Shown piece after piece: positions 33,941-42,765 of a DNA stretch of 60,025 nt (positions are counted from its first letter, which is position 1; each line of letters opens with the position of its first letter). The position numbers were made by a program, and so were the translations under genes. The stretch comes from Bacteroidota bacterium (GTDB lineage: Bacteria; Bacteroidota; Bacteroidia; Chitinophagales; Chitinophagaceae): NCBI GenBank assembly GCA_013287475.1, contig JABDDT010000009.1:1-60025 (forward strand), given 5' to 3'. The notes beneath the pieces were generated by a model. It was not told the DNA's origin. It did not search any database and worked only from the letters and a program-made list of their open reading frames with translations.

Positions 33941-35030
33941 TCAAGCAGTTTCTTTTTCAGACATCAGATACGCCTTAATAAAGCCATCAAGTTCTCCATC
34001 CATCACGGGCTGGATATTACCAGTCTCAAAACCCGTACGATGATCTTTAATCATTTTGTAAGGATGAAAAACATAAGACCGGATCTGGGATCCCCATTCT
34101 ATTTTTTTCTTACTGGCATTGTTGGCATTTTTAATCGCTTCCCGTTTACGCATTTCTTCTTCATACAAACGGCTCTTGAGCATCGCCATTGCTTTTTCAC
34201 GGTTCTCCCCCTGTGTCCTTGCCTGCTGGCATTCTACATTAATTCCGCTTGGCTTATGAGTAAGTCGTACCGCCGTTTCTACTTTATTTACGTTTTGTCC
34301 ACCTGCGCCACCACTTCTGAAAAATGCCCATTCAATATCAGCAGGGTTTACTTCAATTTCTATTGTATCATCTATTAAAGGATATACATACACAGAAGCA
34401 AAAGATGTATGTCGTCTTGCATTACTGTCGAAGGGAGAAATTCGAACAAGACGGTGAACGCCGCTTTCAGCTTTCAGAAATCCGTAAGCAAAGGGCCCGT
34501 CAAATTGCAGGGTAACACTTTTTATTCCGGCAGATTCTCCATCCTGAAAATCGAGTTCTGAAACGGTCCATCCTTGTTTTTCTCCATACATTCGGTACAT
34601 CCGCATCAGCATTTCGGCCCAGTCCTGACTTTCAGTACCTCCGGCACCTGAATTAATTTGTAGCACTGCTGGTAATTCATCCTCTGGTTCATTCAGGGTG
34701 GATTTGAATTCAGCCTCATCTAACAAAACAAAAGATTTTTCATAAGCTTCCCGGGTTTCTTCCTCAGACGCTTCGCCTGCTTTCCAGAATTCTAAGAGTA
34801 CAGCAAAATCCTCGACCGCAGTTTCAACTGTCTGATAAAGTTTTAGCCAATACTCATTTACTTTAATGTTTTTAAGAATGGCTGTGGCCCGTTCATTGTC
34901 TTCCCAGAAGCCTGTACTGCCCGTTAACTGTCTCTCTTCATTAATTTTAATCTGCCGGTTCCCGACGTCAAAGAAACCTCCTCAGTCCGCTCAGCCGGGA
35001 CCTCATATCGATTAGCTTTTCCTGTGTCAT
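33941..35030 (-). CDS. prfB: Peptide chain release factor 2, with +1 programmed frameshift
   Basis: RF2, 362 residues, recognises UGA and UAA stops. The ATG at 35028-35030 opens a 20-codon frame that ends CTT TGA C (TGA at 34968-34970). The internal AGGAGG sits one codon before CTT, the same layout as in E. coli. Skipping the T puts translation into GAC at 34967-34969, the frame that runs to 33941. The large frame contains the tripeptide motif SPF (RISPFDSN) and the catalytic GGQ ([11 protein letters not shown]). Frameshift autoregulation by low RF2 is established for this gene. It is first of the leftward series to the thioesterase gene. Confidence 0.97.
34968..34988 (-). promoter_or_regulatory. 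RF2 programmed frameshift site
   Basis: On the - strand AGG AGG TTT CTT TGA C: an internal Shine-Dalgarno, one spacer codon, the slippery CTT and the in-frame UGA. It makes RF2 synthesis depend on slow UGA termination. Confidence 0.95.
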
Positions 35031-35080
35031 AGGGACGCAAGTTAAAGATTCATTTAATAATCATGGACAGATTAATGCAA

Positions 35081-35113
35081 ATAAAAACCCTTCCATTTTT
35101 AAATGAAAGGGTT
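35081..35113 (-). terminator. Intrinsic terminator of csbD
   Basis: On the - strand AACCCTTT-type stem (pairing of 35107-35113 with 35086-35092, extended by AAAT/ATTT) followed by TTTTTATTT. It ends the csbD message before prfB. Confidence 0.7.
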
Positions 35114-35130
35114 CCGTGGAAAAGGTAGGC

Positions 35131-35364
35131 CTAATGACTGCTTTTTTCTTTGCTTGTTTGTTTTTCTTTACTTGTTTGTTTTGCGGAATTAAACCATTTT
35201 TTCAAATCATCTTTGGATTTTCCGGTTTTCTTTTGCAAACGGCCCAGCAATTCATCTTCCTTGCCTTCTTCAAACCGCAGGTCGTCATCTGTAAGATTGC
35301 CATAGGCTTGTTTTAATTTACCTTTCAACTCATTCCAGCTTCCTTTCACAATTAAATTGTCCAT
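35131..35364 (-). CDS. CsbD-like stress protein
   Basis: A 77-residue hydrophilic protein of the CsbD family. It shows the opening [22 protein letters not shown], then [26 protein letters not shown], both typical. CsbD-like proteins are general-stress proteins of unknown mechanism. The C-terminus is a Lys/Glu/Ser tail with a repeated TSKEK. It is monocistronic: a terminator follows at 35081-35113, and the threonine aldolase gene diverges upstream. No TTTG-type promoter is seen, which may fit control by an alternative sigma factor. Confidence 0.88.
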   Translation of the reverse strand: MDNLIVKGSWNELKGKLKQAYGNLTDDDLRFEEGKEDELLGRLQKKTGKSKDDLKKWFNSAKQTSKEKQTSKEKSSH

Positions 35365-35466
35365 AATGTTAAATTTACAGTGTTATATAATTTAATTAAA
35401 AGGTAGTTTATTCAATCATCATGCCATCCGAATGGGGATGTTTGCATTTTAACATGAGGTAAAAAT

Positions 35467-36486
35467 ATGATTATTGATTTCCGTTCAGATACAGTAACAA
35501 AACCAACTCCAGGAATGATGGACGCCATGATGAAAGCATCGGTAGGTGACGACGTTTTCAGGGAAGATCCCACCGTAAACCTGCTGGAAAAAAATATGGC
35601 GGATCTTTTTAATATGGAAGGCGCGCTTTTTTGCGCCAGCGGAACCATGTCGAACCAGATTGCCATTACCAGCCATACCCGGCCGGGAGATGAATTAATA
35701 TGTGAACAGGAAGCTCATGTTTATATATACGAAGGTGGCGGAATAGCCTTTAATGCTGGCTGCCAGGCAAGGCCAATAGCTGGTGACCGGGGAAGAATTG
35801 AGGCTGAACAGGTTTTGAAAAGTATTAACGCCGACGATGTCCATAAAGCCAGAACCTCGCTTGTATGTCTGGAAAATACTTCAAACCGGGGGGGTGGCAG
35901 TTGTTATGAATTGGAAGAGATAAAAAAAATCAGGCGGGTATGTGATGAGCACAAGCTCATTCTGCACCTGGACGGTGCACGGTTATTCAATGCGATGATA
36001 GCTAAAAATGAAAAACCCGGAGATTATGGATCTTTATTTCACAGCATTTCAGTTTGCTTTAATAAAGGACTTGGATGCCCCGCAGGCAGTATACTCCTGG
36101 GCACGGATAAATTTATTAAACAGGCCAGAAGAATTCGCAAGGTATTTGGAGGGGGAATGCGTCAGGCTGGTTTTTTGGCCGCGACCGTTTTATATGCCCT
36201 TGATAAAAATGTTGAAAGACTTAATACCGATCATAAACACGCAAAAAAAATAGGGGAGGCATTGCAAAAGCATCCCTTGGTTAAAATGGTCCTTCCGGTT
36301 GAAACAAACCTGGTTATTTTTGAGTTAAATGACGGAGAAGATCCTCATTCTTTTATTTCACGCATGAAGGAAAAAGAAGTTTTATTACTCACTATTTCCA
36401 ATAACCGCCTGCGCATAGTAACTCACCTGGACATTTCCGAAGAAATGGTATCGGATTTTTTAAAAACACTGGCTCAATTTGAGTGA
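35467..36486 (+). CDS. Low-specificity L-threonine aldolase
   Basis: A 339-residue PLP enzyme that cleaves threonine or allo-threonine to glycine and acetaldehyde. It shows IDFRSDTVTKPTPGMMDAMMKA at the start, GDDVFREDPTVNLLE near residue 28, HLDGARLFNA near 168 and the PLP lysine in SVCFNKGLGCPAGSIL near 197. Fold type I, cytosolic, of normal length for the family. It stands alone on the + strand between csbD and pgi; a promoter for pgi follows its stop, so cotranscription is limited. Confidence 0.93.
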   Translation: MIIDFRSDTVTKPTPGMMDAMMKASVGDDVFREDPTVNLLEKNMADLFNMEGALFCASGTMSNQIAITSHTRPGDELICEQEAHVYIYEGGGIAFNAGCQARPIAGDRGRIEAEQVLKSINADDVHKARTSLVCLENTSNRGGGSCYELEEIKKIRRVCDEHKLILHLDGARLFNAMIAKNEKPGDYGSLFHSISVCFNKGLGCPAGSILLGTDKFIKQARRIRKVFGGGMRQAGFLAATVLYALDKNVERLNTDHKHAKKIGEALQKHPLVKMVLPVETNLVIFELNDGEDPHSFISRMKEKEVLLLTISNNRLRIVTHLDISEEMVSDFLKTLAQFE

Positions 36487-36501
36487 CCGGTTTTCAAATC
36501 C

Positions 36502-36534
36502 TTTCATAATAACAAGATTCATATCGTAATTTTG
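36502..36534 (+). promoter_or_regulatory. Promoter for pgi
   Basis: TTTC (36502-36505), 21 bases, then a perfect TAATTTTG -7 box (36527-36534). It lies 27 bases before the ATG at 36562 and excludes the TTG at 36532 as the start, since that codon is inside the -7 box. Confidence 0.5.
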
Positions 36535-36561
36535 TGGGCAAATAAAAAGACCTCTCTTTAT

Positions 36562-38190
36562 ATGTTCCCGAATATTTCACCGGTAGAAACGATGGCCTGG
36601 AAAAAACTCCAGGCAGACCAGCAGGTTATGAAAGGTATTCAGATGAAAAACCTTTTTAGCGAAGACCGGGAAAGATTCAGCCGTTATTCAATCATTTTTG
36701 GTGATATTCTTTTTGATTATTCTAAAAATTTGTTGAATGCAGAAGTTTTTTCACATTTATTGGATTTGGCAGCTGAATGTAAAGTTTGGGATGCGATGCA
36801 GGCTATGTTTTCCGGAGAAATAATCAATCAAACGGAAAAAAGATCTGTCCTGCATACCGCCTTACGCAATTTTTCGGGTGAACCAATTTATTCAGATGGA
36901 AAAGATGTTATGCCTGCTGTCATGGAGGAATTGGAACATATGAAATCATTTTGCCATAAAATTCATTCCGGAGAATGGCGCGGTTATAGCAGTAAACCGA
37001 TCCGTAATATTGTAAATATTGGAATAGGGGGCAGTGATCTCGGACCTGTGATGGTAACAGAGGCATTAAAGCATTACTGGATCGACGGTATGCAGGCTTA
37101 TTTTATTTCCAATGTGGACGCAACACAAATTGTTGAGATCTTAAAAAAAATCAATCCGGAAGAAACACTCTTTCTTATTGCGTCAAAAACATTTACTACT
37201 CAGGAAACCATGACCAACGCCCATTCAGCAAGGGACTGGTTTTTGAAATCAGCAATAGATCCGGTTTATATCGCAAAACATTTCGTGGCTTTGTCAACCA
37301 ATGAAACTGAAGTTGAAAAATTCGGGATCGACAGATCAAATATGTTTGTTTTCTGGGATTGGGTAGGGGGCAGATATTCTCTATGGAGTGCGATAGGACT
37401 TTCCATTGCACTAACTATCGGCTATCCCGCATTTGAAGAATTACTGCAGGGTGCACATTCATCGGACAAACATTTTAAGAATACACCGTTTGAAAGAAAT
37501 ATTCCAGTGATTATGGCATTGCTGGGTATATGGTACCGAAATTTCTTTGGGTCACAAACGGAAGCCATTCTGCCATATGACCAGTACATGCATAGGTTTC
37601 CTGCATATTTTCAGCAGGGAAATATGGAAAGTAATGGAAAATCGGTCGACAGAAACGGAATTCCGGTTACATATTCTACAGGTCCTGTGGTTTGGGGAGA
37701 ACCGGGTACCAACGGACAACATGCCTTTTACCAGCTAATCCACCAGGGTACCGTTTTGATTCCATGCGATTTTATAGCTCCGGTTTTTAGTCATAATCCA
37801 TTGGGCGACCATCATGCCAAATTATTGTCAAACTTTTTTGCACAAACCGAAGCCCTTATGAACGGCCGCACGCCGGACGAATTGCTTGCGTCTCATATAA
37901 AACCTGAGTTGATACCATTCAAGTTTTTTAGTGGAAACAGGCCTACAAACTCTTTTCTTATAAAATTAATTACTCCCTTTTCGCTGGGGCAGCTAATTGC
38001 TCTTTATGAACATAAGATTTTTGTTCAGGGAGTTATCTGGAATATATTCAGTTTTGATCAATGGGGTGTAGAATTAGGCAAGGAACTGGCAGGCAAAATA
38101 CTTCCAGAATTGAAAAGCAGTGAAGAAACCAAAAGCCATGACACTTCTACCAACGGCTTGATTAACTGGTATAAAAAAATCAGTTTTTAA
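36562..38190 (+). CDS. pgi: Glucose-6-phosphate isomerase
   Basis: A 542-residue phosphoglucose isomerase interconverting glucose 6-phosphate and fructose 6-phosphate. It shows [18 protein letters not shown] near residue 153, [13 protein letters not shown] near 212, [14 protein letters not shown] near 268 and [14 protein letters not shown] near 355, with the C-terminal H and K residues of the active site in the [16 protein letters not shown] region near 386. The length matches the large bacterial form (about 550). The ATG at 36562 is chosen because a promoter overlaps the upstream TTG. Together with pfkA and pyk the window covers three glycolytic steps. Confidence 0.97.
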   Translation: MFPNISPVETMAWKKLQADQQVMKGIQMKNLFSEDRERFSRYSIIFGDILFDYSKNLLNAEVFSHLLDLAAECKVWDAMQAMFSGEIINQTEKRSVLHTALRNFSGEPIYSDGKDVMPAVMEELEHMKSFCHKIHSGEWRGYSSKPIRNIVNIGIGGSDLGPVMVTEALKHYWIDGMQAYFISNVDATQIVEILKKINPEETLFLIASKTFTTQETMTNAHSARDWFLKSAIDPVYIAKHFVALSTNETEVEKFGIDRSNMFVFWDWVGGRYSLWSAIGLSIALTIGYPAFEELLQGAHSSDKHFKNTPFERNIPVIMALLGIWYRNFFGSQTEAILPYDQYMHRFPAYFQQGNMESNGKSVDRNGIPVTYSTGPVVWGEPGTNGQHAFYQLIHQGTVLIPCDFIAPVFSHNPLGDHHAKLLSNFFAQTEALMNGRTPDELLASHIKPELIPFKFFSGNRPTNSFLIKLITPFSLGQLIALYEHKIFVQGVIWNIFSFDQWGVELGKELAGKILPELKSSEETKSHDTSTNGLINWYKKISF

Positions 38191-38239
38191 CAGAAACACT
38201 TTAAAATAAAGGACACTATAACACGTTTTCCTGAAGCGA

Positions 38240-39370
38240 ATGATGATGATCCGTTCGATAACCAACAACTCTATGCAAATTTCTCCCAAAACAGGCGGAA
38301 GATCTGGTATTCTTAAAAATCAATACCTCGTAATCGCAGGGGTTCTAGTCGCTTTAATAGCTATTCTATATTTCTTCAAGGCCTTGGGTTCGGGAAATCC
38401 ATTTCGGAGAAATAACAGTGAATTGATTAAGAACGAGAAGGACACCATTGTCATAAAAGATTCGTTACTTCTCAATGAAAGGCCTACTGTCCTGGATACG
38501 GTTAAATACGACCATCTTCTTTTTGCTTTGAATAATGGCGACAGTTCCGGCCGTTGGCCTGTTAAACTGGCGTATCCGTTGCCGGGTGCAATTTTTCCGT
38601 TCAGCAGGGTAGTAGCTTTTTACGGAAATTTTTATTCTAAAAAAATGGGGGTCCTCGGAGAATATCCTACCGACACTATGTTCGCCAAGCTCAAGATTGA
38701 AATTAAGAAATGGCAGGCAGCTGATTCTACTATACCTGTCAGGCCTGCCCTTCACTATATCGCTGTTACCGCGCAGGGTTATCCGGGCAAAGGAAATAAA
38801 TACCGGCTGCGCATGCCATATAAACAGATTGATTCGGTAATTCGAATGGCTGCGAGGATCAATGCACTCGTTTTTCTCGACATTCAGGTAGGACAAAGTA
38901 CAGTTCAGGAGGAAGTTCCCCTGCTCGAAACCTACCTGAAAATGCCCCAGGTTCACCTGGGCATAGACCCGGAATTTTCTATGAAAACAGGAAAAAAACC
39001 GGGAACAGTAATAGGAACTATGGACGCAGATGACATCAATTTTACAATTAAATATCTTTCAGATCTCGTTAAGAATTACCAACTTCCACCTAAAGTTCTT
39101 GTGGTGCATCGTTTTACCCAGGCAATGATTAGGAATTACAGGAACATCAAACCAAATCCCCAGGTTCAGGTTGTGATTGATATGGATGGATGGGGAGCTC
39201 AATCCAGAAAACTGACCACATACCACGACTATATTTATAAAGAACCAGTACAATTCACGGGATTTAAATTGTTCTATAAAAATGATTTCCGTGAACCCAA
39301 TAGTCGAATGATGACGCCGGCTGAAGTTCTTAAGCTTAAACCGAGGCCTGTTTATATACAATACCAATAA
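38240..39370 (+). CDS. Membrane-anchored hypothetical protein
   Basis: A 376-residue protein that I cannot assign. Residues about 26-47 are a single membrane anchor (YLVIAGVLVALIAILYFF), preceded by a positive stretch, so the bulk is outside the cytosol. The mature part has folded-domain text such as VVAFYGNFYSKKMGVLGEYP, FLDIQVGQSTVQEEVPLLETYLKMPQVHLGIDPEF and VLVVHRFTQAMI. This reads like a TIM-barrel with acidic residues at strand ends, possibly glycan-related, but no motif proves it. Three ATGs in a row at the start leave one to three residues uncertain. A heptamer array begins in the stop codon. Confidence 0.72.
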   Translation: MMMIRSITNNSMQISPKTGGRSGILKNQYLVIAGVLVALIAILYFFKALGSGNPFRRNNSELIKNEKDTIVIKDSLLLNERPTVLDTVKYDHLLFALNNGDSSGRWPVKLAYPLPGAIFPFSRVVAFYGNFYSKKMGVLGEYPTDTMFAKLKIEIKKWQAADSTIPVRPALHYIAVTAQGYPGKGNKYRLRMPYKQIDSVIRMAARINALVFLDIQVGQSTVQEEVPLLETYLKMPQVHLGIDPEFSMKTGKKPGTVIGTMDADDINFTIKYLSDLVKNYQLPPKVLVVHRFTQAMIRNYRNIKPNPQVQVVIDMDGWGAQSRKLTTYHDYIYKEPVQFTGFKLFYKNDFREPNSRMMTPAEVLKLKPRPVYIQYQ

Positions 39371-39617
39371 AGCCTAAAGCTTAAAGCTTAAAGCTAAACG
39401 CTAAACGCTTAACGCTTAACGCCTAAAGCTAAACGCGTAATGCTTAACGCGGAACGATGAACACAAATCGAGTCCAATTCGCATTCAATCAAAATAAGGC
39501 AAACTCTAGGGTTCAATTATAACGCCTAAATACTTAGCGTTACGCGTTGAGCGTTCAGCGTTTAGCGTTAAGCATTACGCGTTCAGCGTTAAGCGTTAAG
39601 CGTTTAGCGTTTGGCGT
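39370..39617. repeat. Two 12-unit heptamer arrays in inverted orientation between convergent genes
   Basis: The left array (39370-39453) starts on the last base of a stop codon and mixes AAGCYTA units with ACGCTTA units. The right array (39534-39617) reads the same on the - strand and runs into the coding region of the gene at 39604. Both arms share the order ACGCTAA, ACGCTTA, ACGCTTA and, further on, the rare pair ACGCGTA, ATGCTTA; the left arm has one extra unit between them. Paired, they form a stem of roughly 45 bases. About 80 bases lie between. Confidence 0.92.
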
Positions 39618-39969
39618 GCAAAAGTATCCGTATTACTATGAACCCGATAATGGTAAGAAGGAAAATTAGAATGATAGCCCAATAAGTCCAGGAAAGATTT
39701 GTAATGGAATGTCTGCGCTTACGAACTTTTTTATGTTTCAGATGCTGGTGCATCTGCTGATTCAATTGCTTTAAAACGGAATCCAGCTGTTTCTTATCAT
39801 TCACATGATTAAGACCCTCGTAGGCATCAGAAAGAAATTCTTCAGGTAATTGGTCCCGGAATTGGTTCAAATTCTTTTCATGCATGATATTACGCAGGTG
39901 AATATCAAGTGAATCCGGCAGTTTTTTATCCGAATCTGAAGGAATCCTATCGTTTGTCTCTTCTGCCAT
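39604..39969 (-). CDS. Small membrane protein coupled to the sigma factor gene
   Basis: A 121-residue protein with a charged cytosolic N-terminal part (residues 1-88, helical, with NQFRDQLPEEFLSDAYEGLNHV) and one membrane span near residues 93-115 (SWTYWAIILIFLLTIIGFIVIRIL). Its ATG follows the sigma factor stop by 2 bases. The topology and position suggest a sigma-binding membrane partner, but no known anti-sigma motif (for example HxxxCxxC) is present. The last residues (HAKR) and the stop codon are encoded by the heptamer array. Confidence 0.75.
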   Translation of the reverse strand: MAEETNDRIPSDSDKKLPDSLDIHLRNIMHEKNLNQFRDQLPEEFLSDAYEGLNHVNDKKQLDSVLKQLNQQMHQHLKHKKVRKRRHSITNLSWTYWAIILIFLLTIIGFIVIRILLHAKR

Positions 39970-39971
39970 AG

Positions 39972-40538
39972 TTAATCATCAAATTTATCAAATTTCTTTT
40001 CCAGCAATAATCGTAGGTTTCTTTTACCGTTTTGGATATAACTTTTAACCTGTAATAAAGTAAAACCTGTTTCTTCCGCAATTCCCTGATAAGATTTTTT
40101 TTCAAGATAAAACATGCTGACACAGGTTTTTTGTTCCCGGTTCAGGTGATTCAATGCTTCCTCCAAATCTTTTAAAAGCGATTCATTTTTTAATGGGTCC
40201 GGATCCTCATGTTCAAAAGCAGGCTCTGGTAGCTGCTCTACAGATATCCCGTGCCGATCGTTCCGCAACAGCATCAGGCAATGATTTTTAGCAATCATAT
40301 AAAGCCATGAACTAAAATAAATGACTTCATACTTATGCAGTTCCGTAATAGCTTTAAGAAAAATCTGTTGTACGGCATCCTTAGCTTCTTCCGGATTTTT
40401 AAGATATTTCATTGATACACCGTACAATAACATGGTATATCGTTCCAAAAGGGACCCAAGCCATTCATTATTATGATCCGAATAAAAATGTTTTAATAAT
40501 TCCTGATCGGTTAAACTGTTATGTAGGGAAGGATTCAA
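39972..40538 (-). CDS. ECF-type RNA polymerase sigma factor
   Basis: A 188-residue sigma-70 family factor of ECF size. Region 2 is LLYGVSMKYLKNPEEAKDAVQQIFLKAITEL (about residues 37-67), with YFSSWLYMIAKNHCL following. Region 4 is a helix-turn-helix near residues 140-180 (LNREQKTCVSMFYLEKKSYQGIAEETGFTLLQVKSYIQNGKRNL). The only start is TTG at 40536-40538, which gives the expected N-terminus SLTDQELLKHF; an AAGGTG ribosome site lies about 12 bases upstream. The next gene is a membrane protein, 2 bases away. Target genes unknown. Confidence 0.9.
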   Translation of the reverse strand: MNPSLHNSLTDQELLKHFYSDHNNEWLGSLLERYTMLLYGVSMKYLKNPEEAKDAVQQIFLKAITELHKYEVIYFSSWLYMIAKNHCLMLLRNDRHGISVEQLPEPAFEHEDPDPLKNESLLKDLEEALNHLNREQKTCVSMFYLEKKSYQGIAEETGFTLLQVKSYIQNGKRNLRLLLEKKFDKFDD

Positions 40539-40589
40539 CTTAATAAATCACCTTTTAAGTAAGATTCGAAAATCAGATAAATTCATAAA

Positions 40590-41150
40590 CTAGACAGTCC
40601 CATTATTTCCAAATCCCTGCTTATATGCTTCTATTGCATATTCGATTACTTTTAATGCCATTGTTTTGTCACCAAATTCTTCCACTTTAACGGCTTTATT
40701 TTCAAGTTTTTTATATTCTTCAAAGAAATGCCGCAATTCGTCAAAAAAATGTTTCGGCAATTCTTCAATATTATTATAGTGGTTTACACTGGGATCTTTG
40801 GCTGCAACAGCAATAATTTTATCATCGGCATCACCGCTGTCAATCATTTGCATCACACCCATTACTTTTGCTTCCATCAGGCAGAGGGGAACAACTGGAA
40901 GTGAAGTTATGACCAGTATATCCAGGGGATCCTTATCGTCACCATAGGTTTGCGGTATAAATCCATAATTCACAGGGTAATAAAATGAAGAATAAATAAC
41001 CCTGTCCAGTTTAAGCAGACCACTTTCTTTATCTATTTCATATTTTGCCCTGGATCCCTGGGGTATCTCTATGATAGCGTTCACAATTCGAGGTGCATGA
41101 CTCCCATACGGAACACCGTGCCAGGGATGAGATACATTCATCTTATTCAT
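40590..41150 (-). CDS. ppa: Inorganic pyrophosphatase
   Basis: A 186-residue family I soluble pyrophosphatase that hydrolyses PPi to drive biosynthesis. It shows [23 protein letters not shown] near residue 28, [23 protein letters not shown] near 60 (metal-binding Asp cluster), and [16 protein letters not shown] near 113. The ATG at 41150 or 41141 is favoured. A TTG at 41171 lies inside the -7 element and cannot be used. A textbook promoter sits at 41169-41199. It stands apart from the sigma gene downstream. Confidence 0.95.
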   Translation of the reverse strand: MNKMNVSHPWHGVPYGSHAPRIVNAIIEIPQGSRAKYEIDKESGLLKLDRVIYSSFYYPVNYGFIPQTYGDDKDPLDILVITSLPVVPLCLMEAKVMGVMQMIDSGDADDKIIAVAAKDPSVNHYNNIEELPKHFFDELRHFFEEYKKLENKAVKVEEFGDKTMALKVIEYAIEAYKQGFGNNGTV

Positions 41151-41168
41151 AAGCGGGGTTTGAATACG

Positions 41169-41199
41169 CAAACCTACTCATTCAGTATCATTGTGCAAA
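41169..41199 (-). promoter_or_regulatory. Bacteroidota-type promoter for ppa
   Basis: Perfect TTTG (41196-41199), exactly 19 bases, then a perfect TAGGTTTG (41169-41176) on the - strand. It is the best match in the window to the TTTG-N19-TAnnTTTG consensus of the Bacteroidota primary sigma factor, and supports the phylum assignment. Confidence 0.7.
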
Positions 41200-41218
41200 A
41201 CGCCTGAAGGAACCGATT

Positions 41219-41620
41219 TTAATGTTTGTCGTTGAGGATCTCTTTGAGATCTACCAGCCAGTCTCCATTTACACGGACGATATGCACAGTAGTTGTATCC
41301 TTCCGGAAACTATTTGAAAAAGTATACGATGTTACAGAATCATTTATTGCATGAATATTGATAGGAAGAATATTTGCTTCGCGGTATTGTTGCCGCGTGT
41401 CACGGTCCATTTTATCAAATCCCTGTTGCCATTTACTGATCAGCAAAAGGTTTATCGAATCATTGAGCAGATAGAAGCGTGCTTTTTCGTAATCCCCATC
41501 CAGGGAAGCACGAATAAACTGCCGCCCTGCATCCTGTGCATCTTCTGCCTTCTTAAAAGTTTTCCCTGCGTTACAGGCGACGATAAATAACATAACGCAG
41601 TAAAGAGATTTGTTTTTCAA
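41219..41620 (-). CDS. Small lipoprotein, DUF4878-like
   Basis: A 133-residue predicted lipoprotein. LYCVMLFIVACNAGK places a lipobox (VAC, Cys at residue 16) right after a short hydrophobic segment. The mature domain (QDAGRQFIRASLDGDYEKARFYLL ... VHIVRVNGDWLVDLKE) resembles the small NTF2-like DUF4878 fold. The only start is TTG at 41618-41620. Probably outer-membrane attached; function unknown. It lies after phoH on the same strand, separated by a heptamer array. Confidence 0.75.
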   Translation of the reverse strand: MKNKSLYCVMLFIVACNAGKTFKKAEDAQDAGRQFIRASLDGDYEKARFYLLNDSINLLLISKWQQGFDKMDRDTRQQYREANILPINIHAINDSVTSYTFSNSFRKDTTTVHIVRVNGDWLVDLKEILNDKH

Positions 41621-41662
41621 GGAATAATAATTCTGTAATATTTTTTCTTATATATTTAAAAA

Positions 41663-41704
41663 GGCGTTCCGCATTAAGCGTTCAGCGTTCAGCGTTCAGC
41701 GTTA
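41663..41704 (-). repeat. Heptamer array, six units, at the phoH 3' end
   Basis: Leftward units TAACGCT, GAACGCT three times, TAATGCG and GAACGCC. It begins inside phoH and supplies its last residues (NAER) and TGA stop. Sense orientation to phoH. Confidence 0.88.
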
Positions 41705-42672
41705 GAGCCTCCCTGTTCAGTTAATTTATCTTTTTCATAAGCCTTTATAATAGCTTTAACAAGGCGGTGCCTGACCACATCTTCTTCATCCAGTTCGATA
41801 TGAGAAATGCCTTCAATCCCTTTCAGAATATATAGCGCTTTAGCCAGGCCGCTTTTTTGATTTTTTGGCAGATCAATCTGGGTCAGATCGCCCGTAATAA
41901 TGGCTTTAGCACTTGCACCAATTCGGGTCAGGAACATTTTCAACTGAAGGTCTGTGGCGTTTTGGGCTTCATCCAGTATAATAAATGCATTATCGAGCGT
42001 ACGACCACGCATATAAGCCAGCGGTGCTATTTCTATGGTGCGGGTTGTCATATAATATCCAAGCTTATCGGCGGGAATCATATCATCAAGCGCGTCATAT
42101 AATGGACGCAGATAAGGATCAATTTTTTCTTTCAGATCTCCGGGAAGAAAACCCAGGTTTTCACCTGCTTCCACTGCAGGTCGGGTCAGAATGATTTTCT
42201 TGACCATTTTATTTTTCAGCGCCCGAACAGCCATTGCTACGGCTGTATAGGTTTTTCCGGTACCGGCAGGTCCGATGGCAAAAACGATATCATTTTTTTC
42301 AGAAGCTGTTACCAGCCTTTTTTGATTGACAGTTCTTGCACGAACAGTTTTTCCATTCGGACCAAATACCAGGATATCATTGGGGTTCCTGTCTACAAAA
42401 TGATCCACCGTTTCGGCATCATCTCCACCAAGGATCTGGTTGAAATAATTTTCCGTAAGACTGCCATTCCGCTCCAGATACTGGAGAAGCAGGTCTATTT
42501 TTTCTTTTGCGGTCTCCACCTGTTCGGGTGCGCCGCTTAATTTGATTTGTGTTCCGCGGGAAAGAATTTTTAGAAGTGGGAATTTTTTTTTGAGAATATC
42601 TAATTTGCCATTGTTTACACCAAAAAATTCAATAGGGTTAACGGTTTCCAGGTTAATAATCGTTTCAGTCAA
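41689..42672 (-). CDS. PhoH family ATPase
   Basis: A 327-residue PhoH-like protein: an N-terminal KH-like region (residues about 18-75) and a P-loop domain with Walker A GPAGTGKTYTA near residue 134 and Walker B FIILDEAQN near 232. PhoH proteins are cytosolic RNA-linked ATPases often tied to RNA processing and stress. The only usable start is TTG at 42670-42672, which gives the family-like N-terminus TETIINLETVNPIEFFGVNN. The C-terminal NAER and the stop codon come from a heptamer array. Confidence 0.92.
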   Translation of the reverse strand: MTETIINLETVNPIEFFGVNNGKLDILKKKFPLLKILSRGTQIKLSGAPEQVETAKEKIDLLLQYLERNGSLTENYFNQILGGDDAETVDHFVDRNPNDILVFGPNGKTVRARTVNQKRLVTASEKNDIVFAIGPAGTGKTYTAVAMAVRALKNKMVKKIILTRPAVEAGENLGFLPGDLKEKIDPYLRPLYDALDDMIPADKLGYYMTTRTIEIAPLAYMRGRTLDNAFIILDEAQNATDLQLKMFLTRIGASAKAIITGDLTQIDLPKNQKSGLAKALYILKGIEGISHIELDEEDVVRHRLVKAIIKAYEKDKLTEQGGSNAER

Positions 42673-42765
42673 TTCCGATAATTTAAAGTTTTCAAATGAG
42701 GTTTCTTCAGCATCACCCGACGCAAGTATTCAAATTTAATAGTTTATGGGCACAATTCGAACAAC

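Noticed and set aside
38240..39370. Call as a glycoside hydrolase
   Set aside because: Acidic residues at strand ends are suggestive, but no family motif could be shown.
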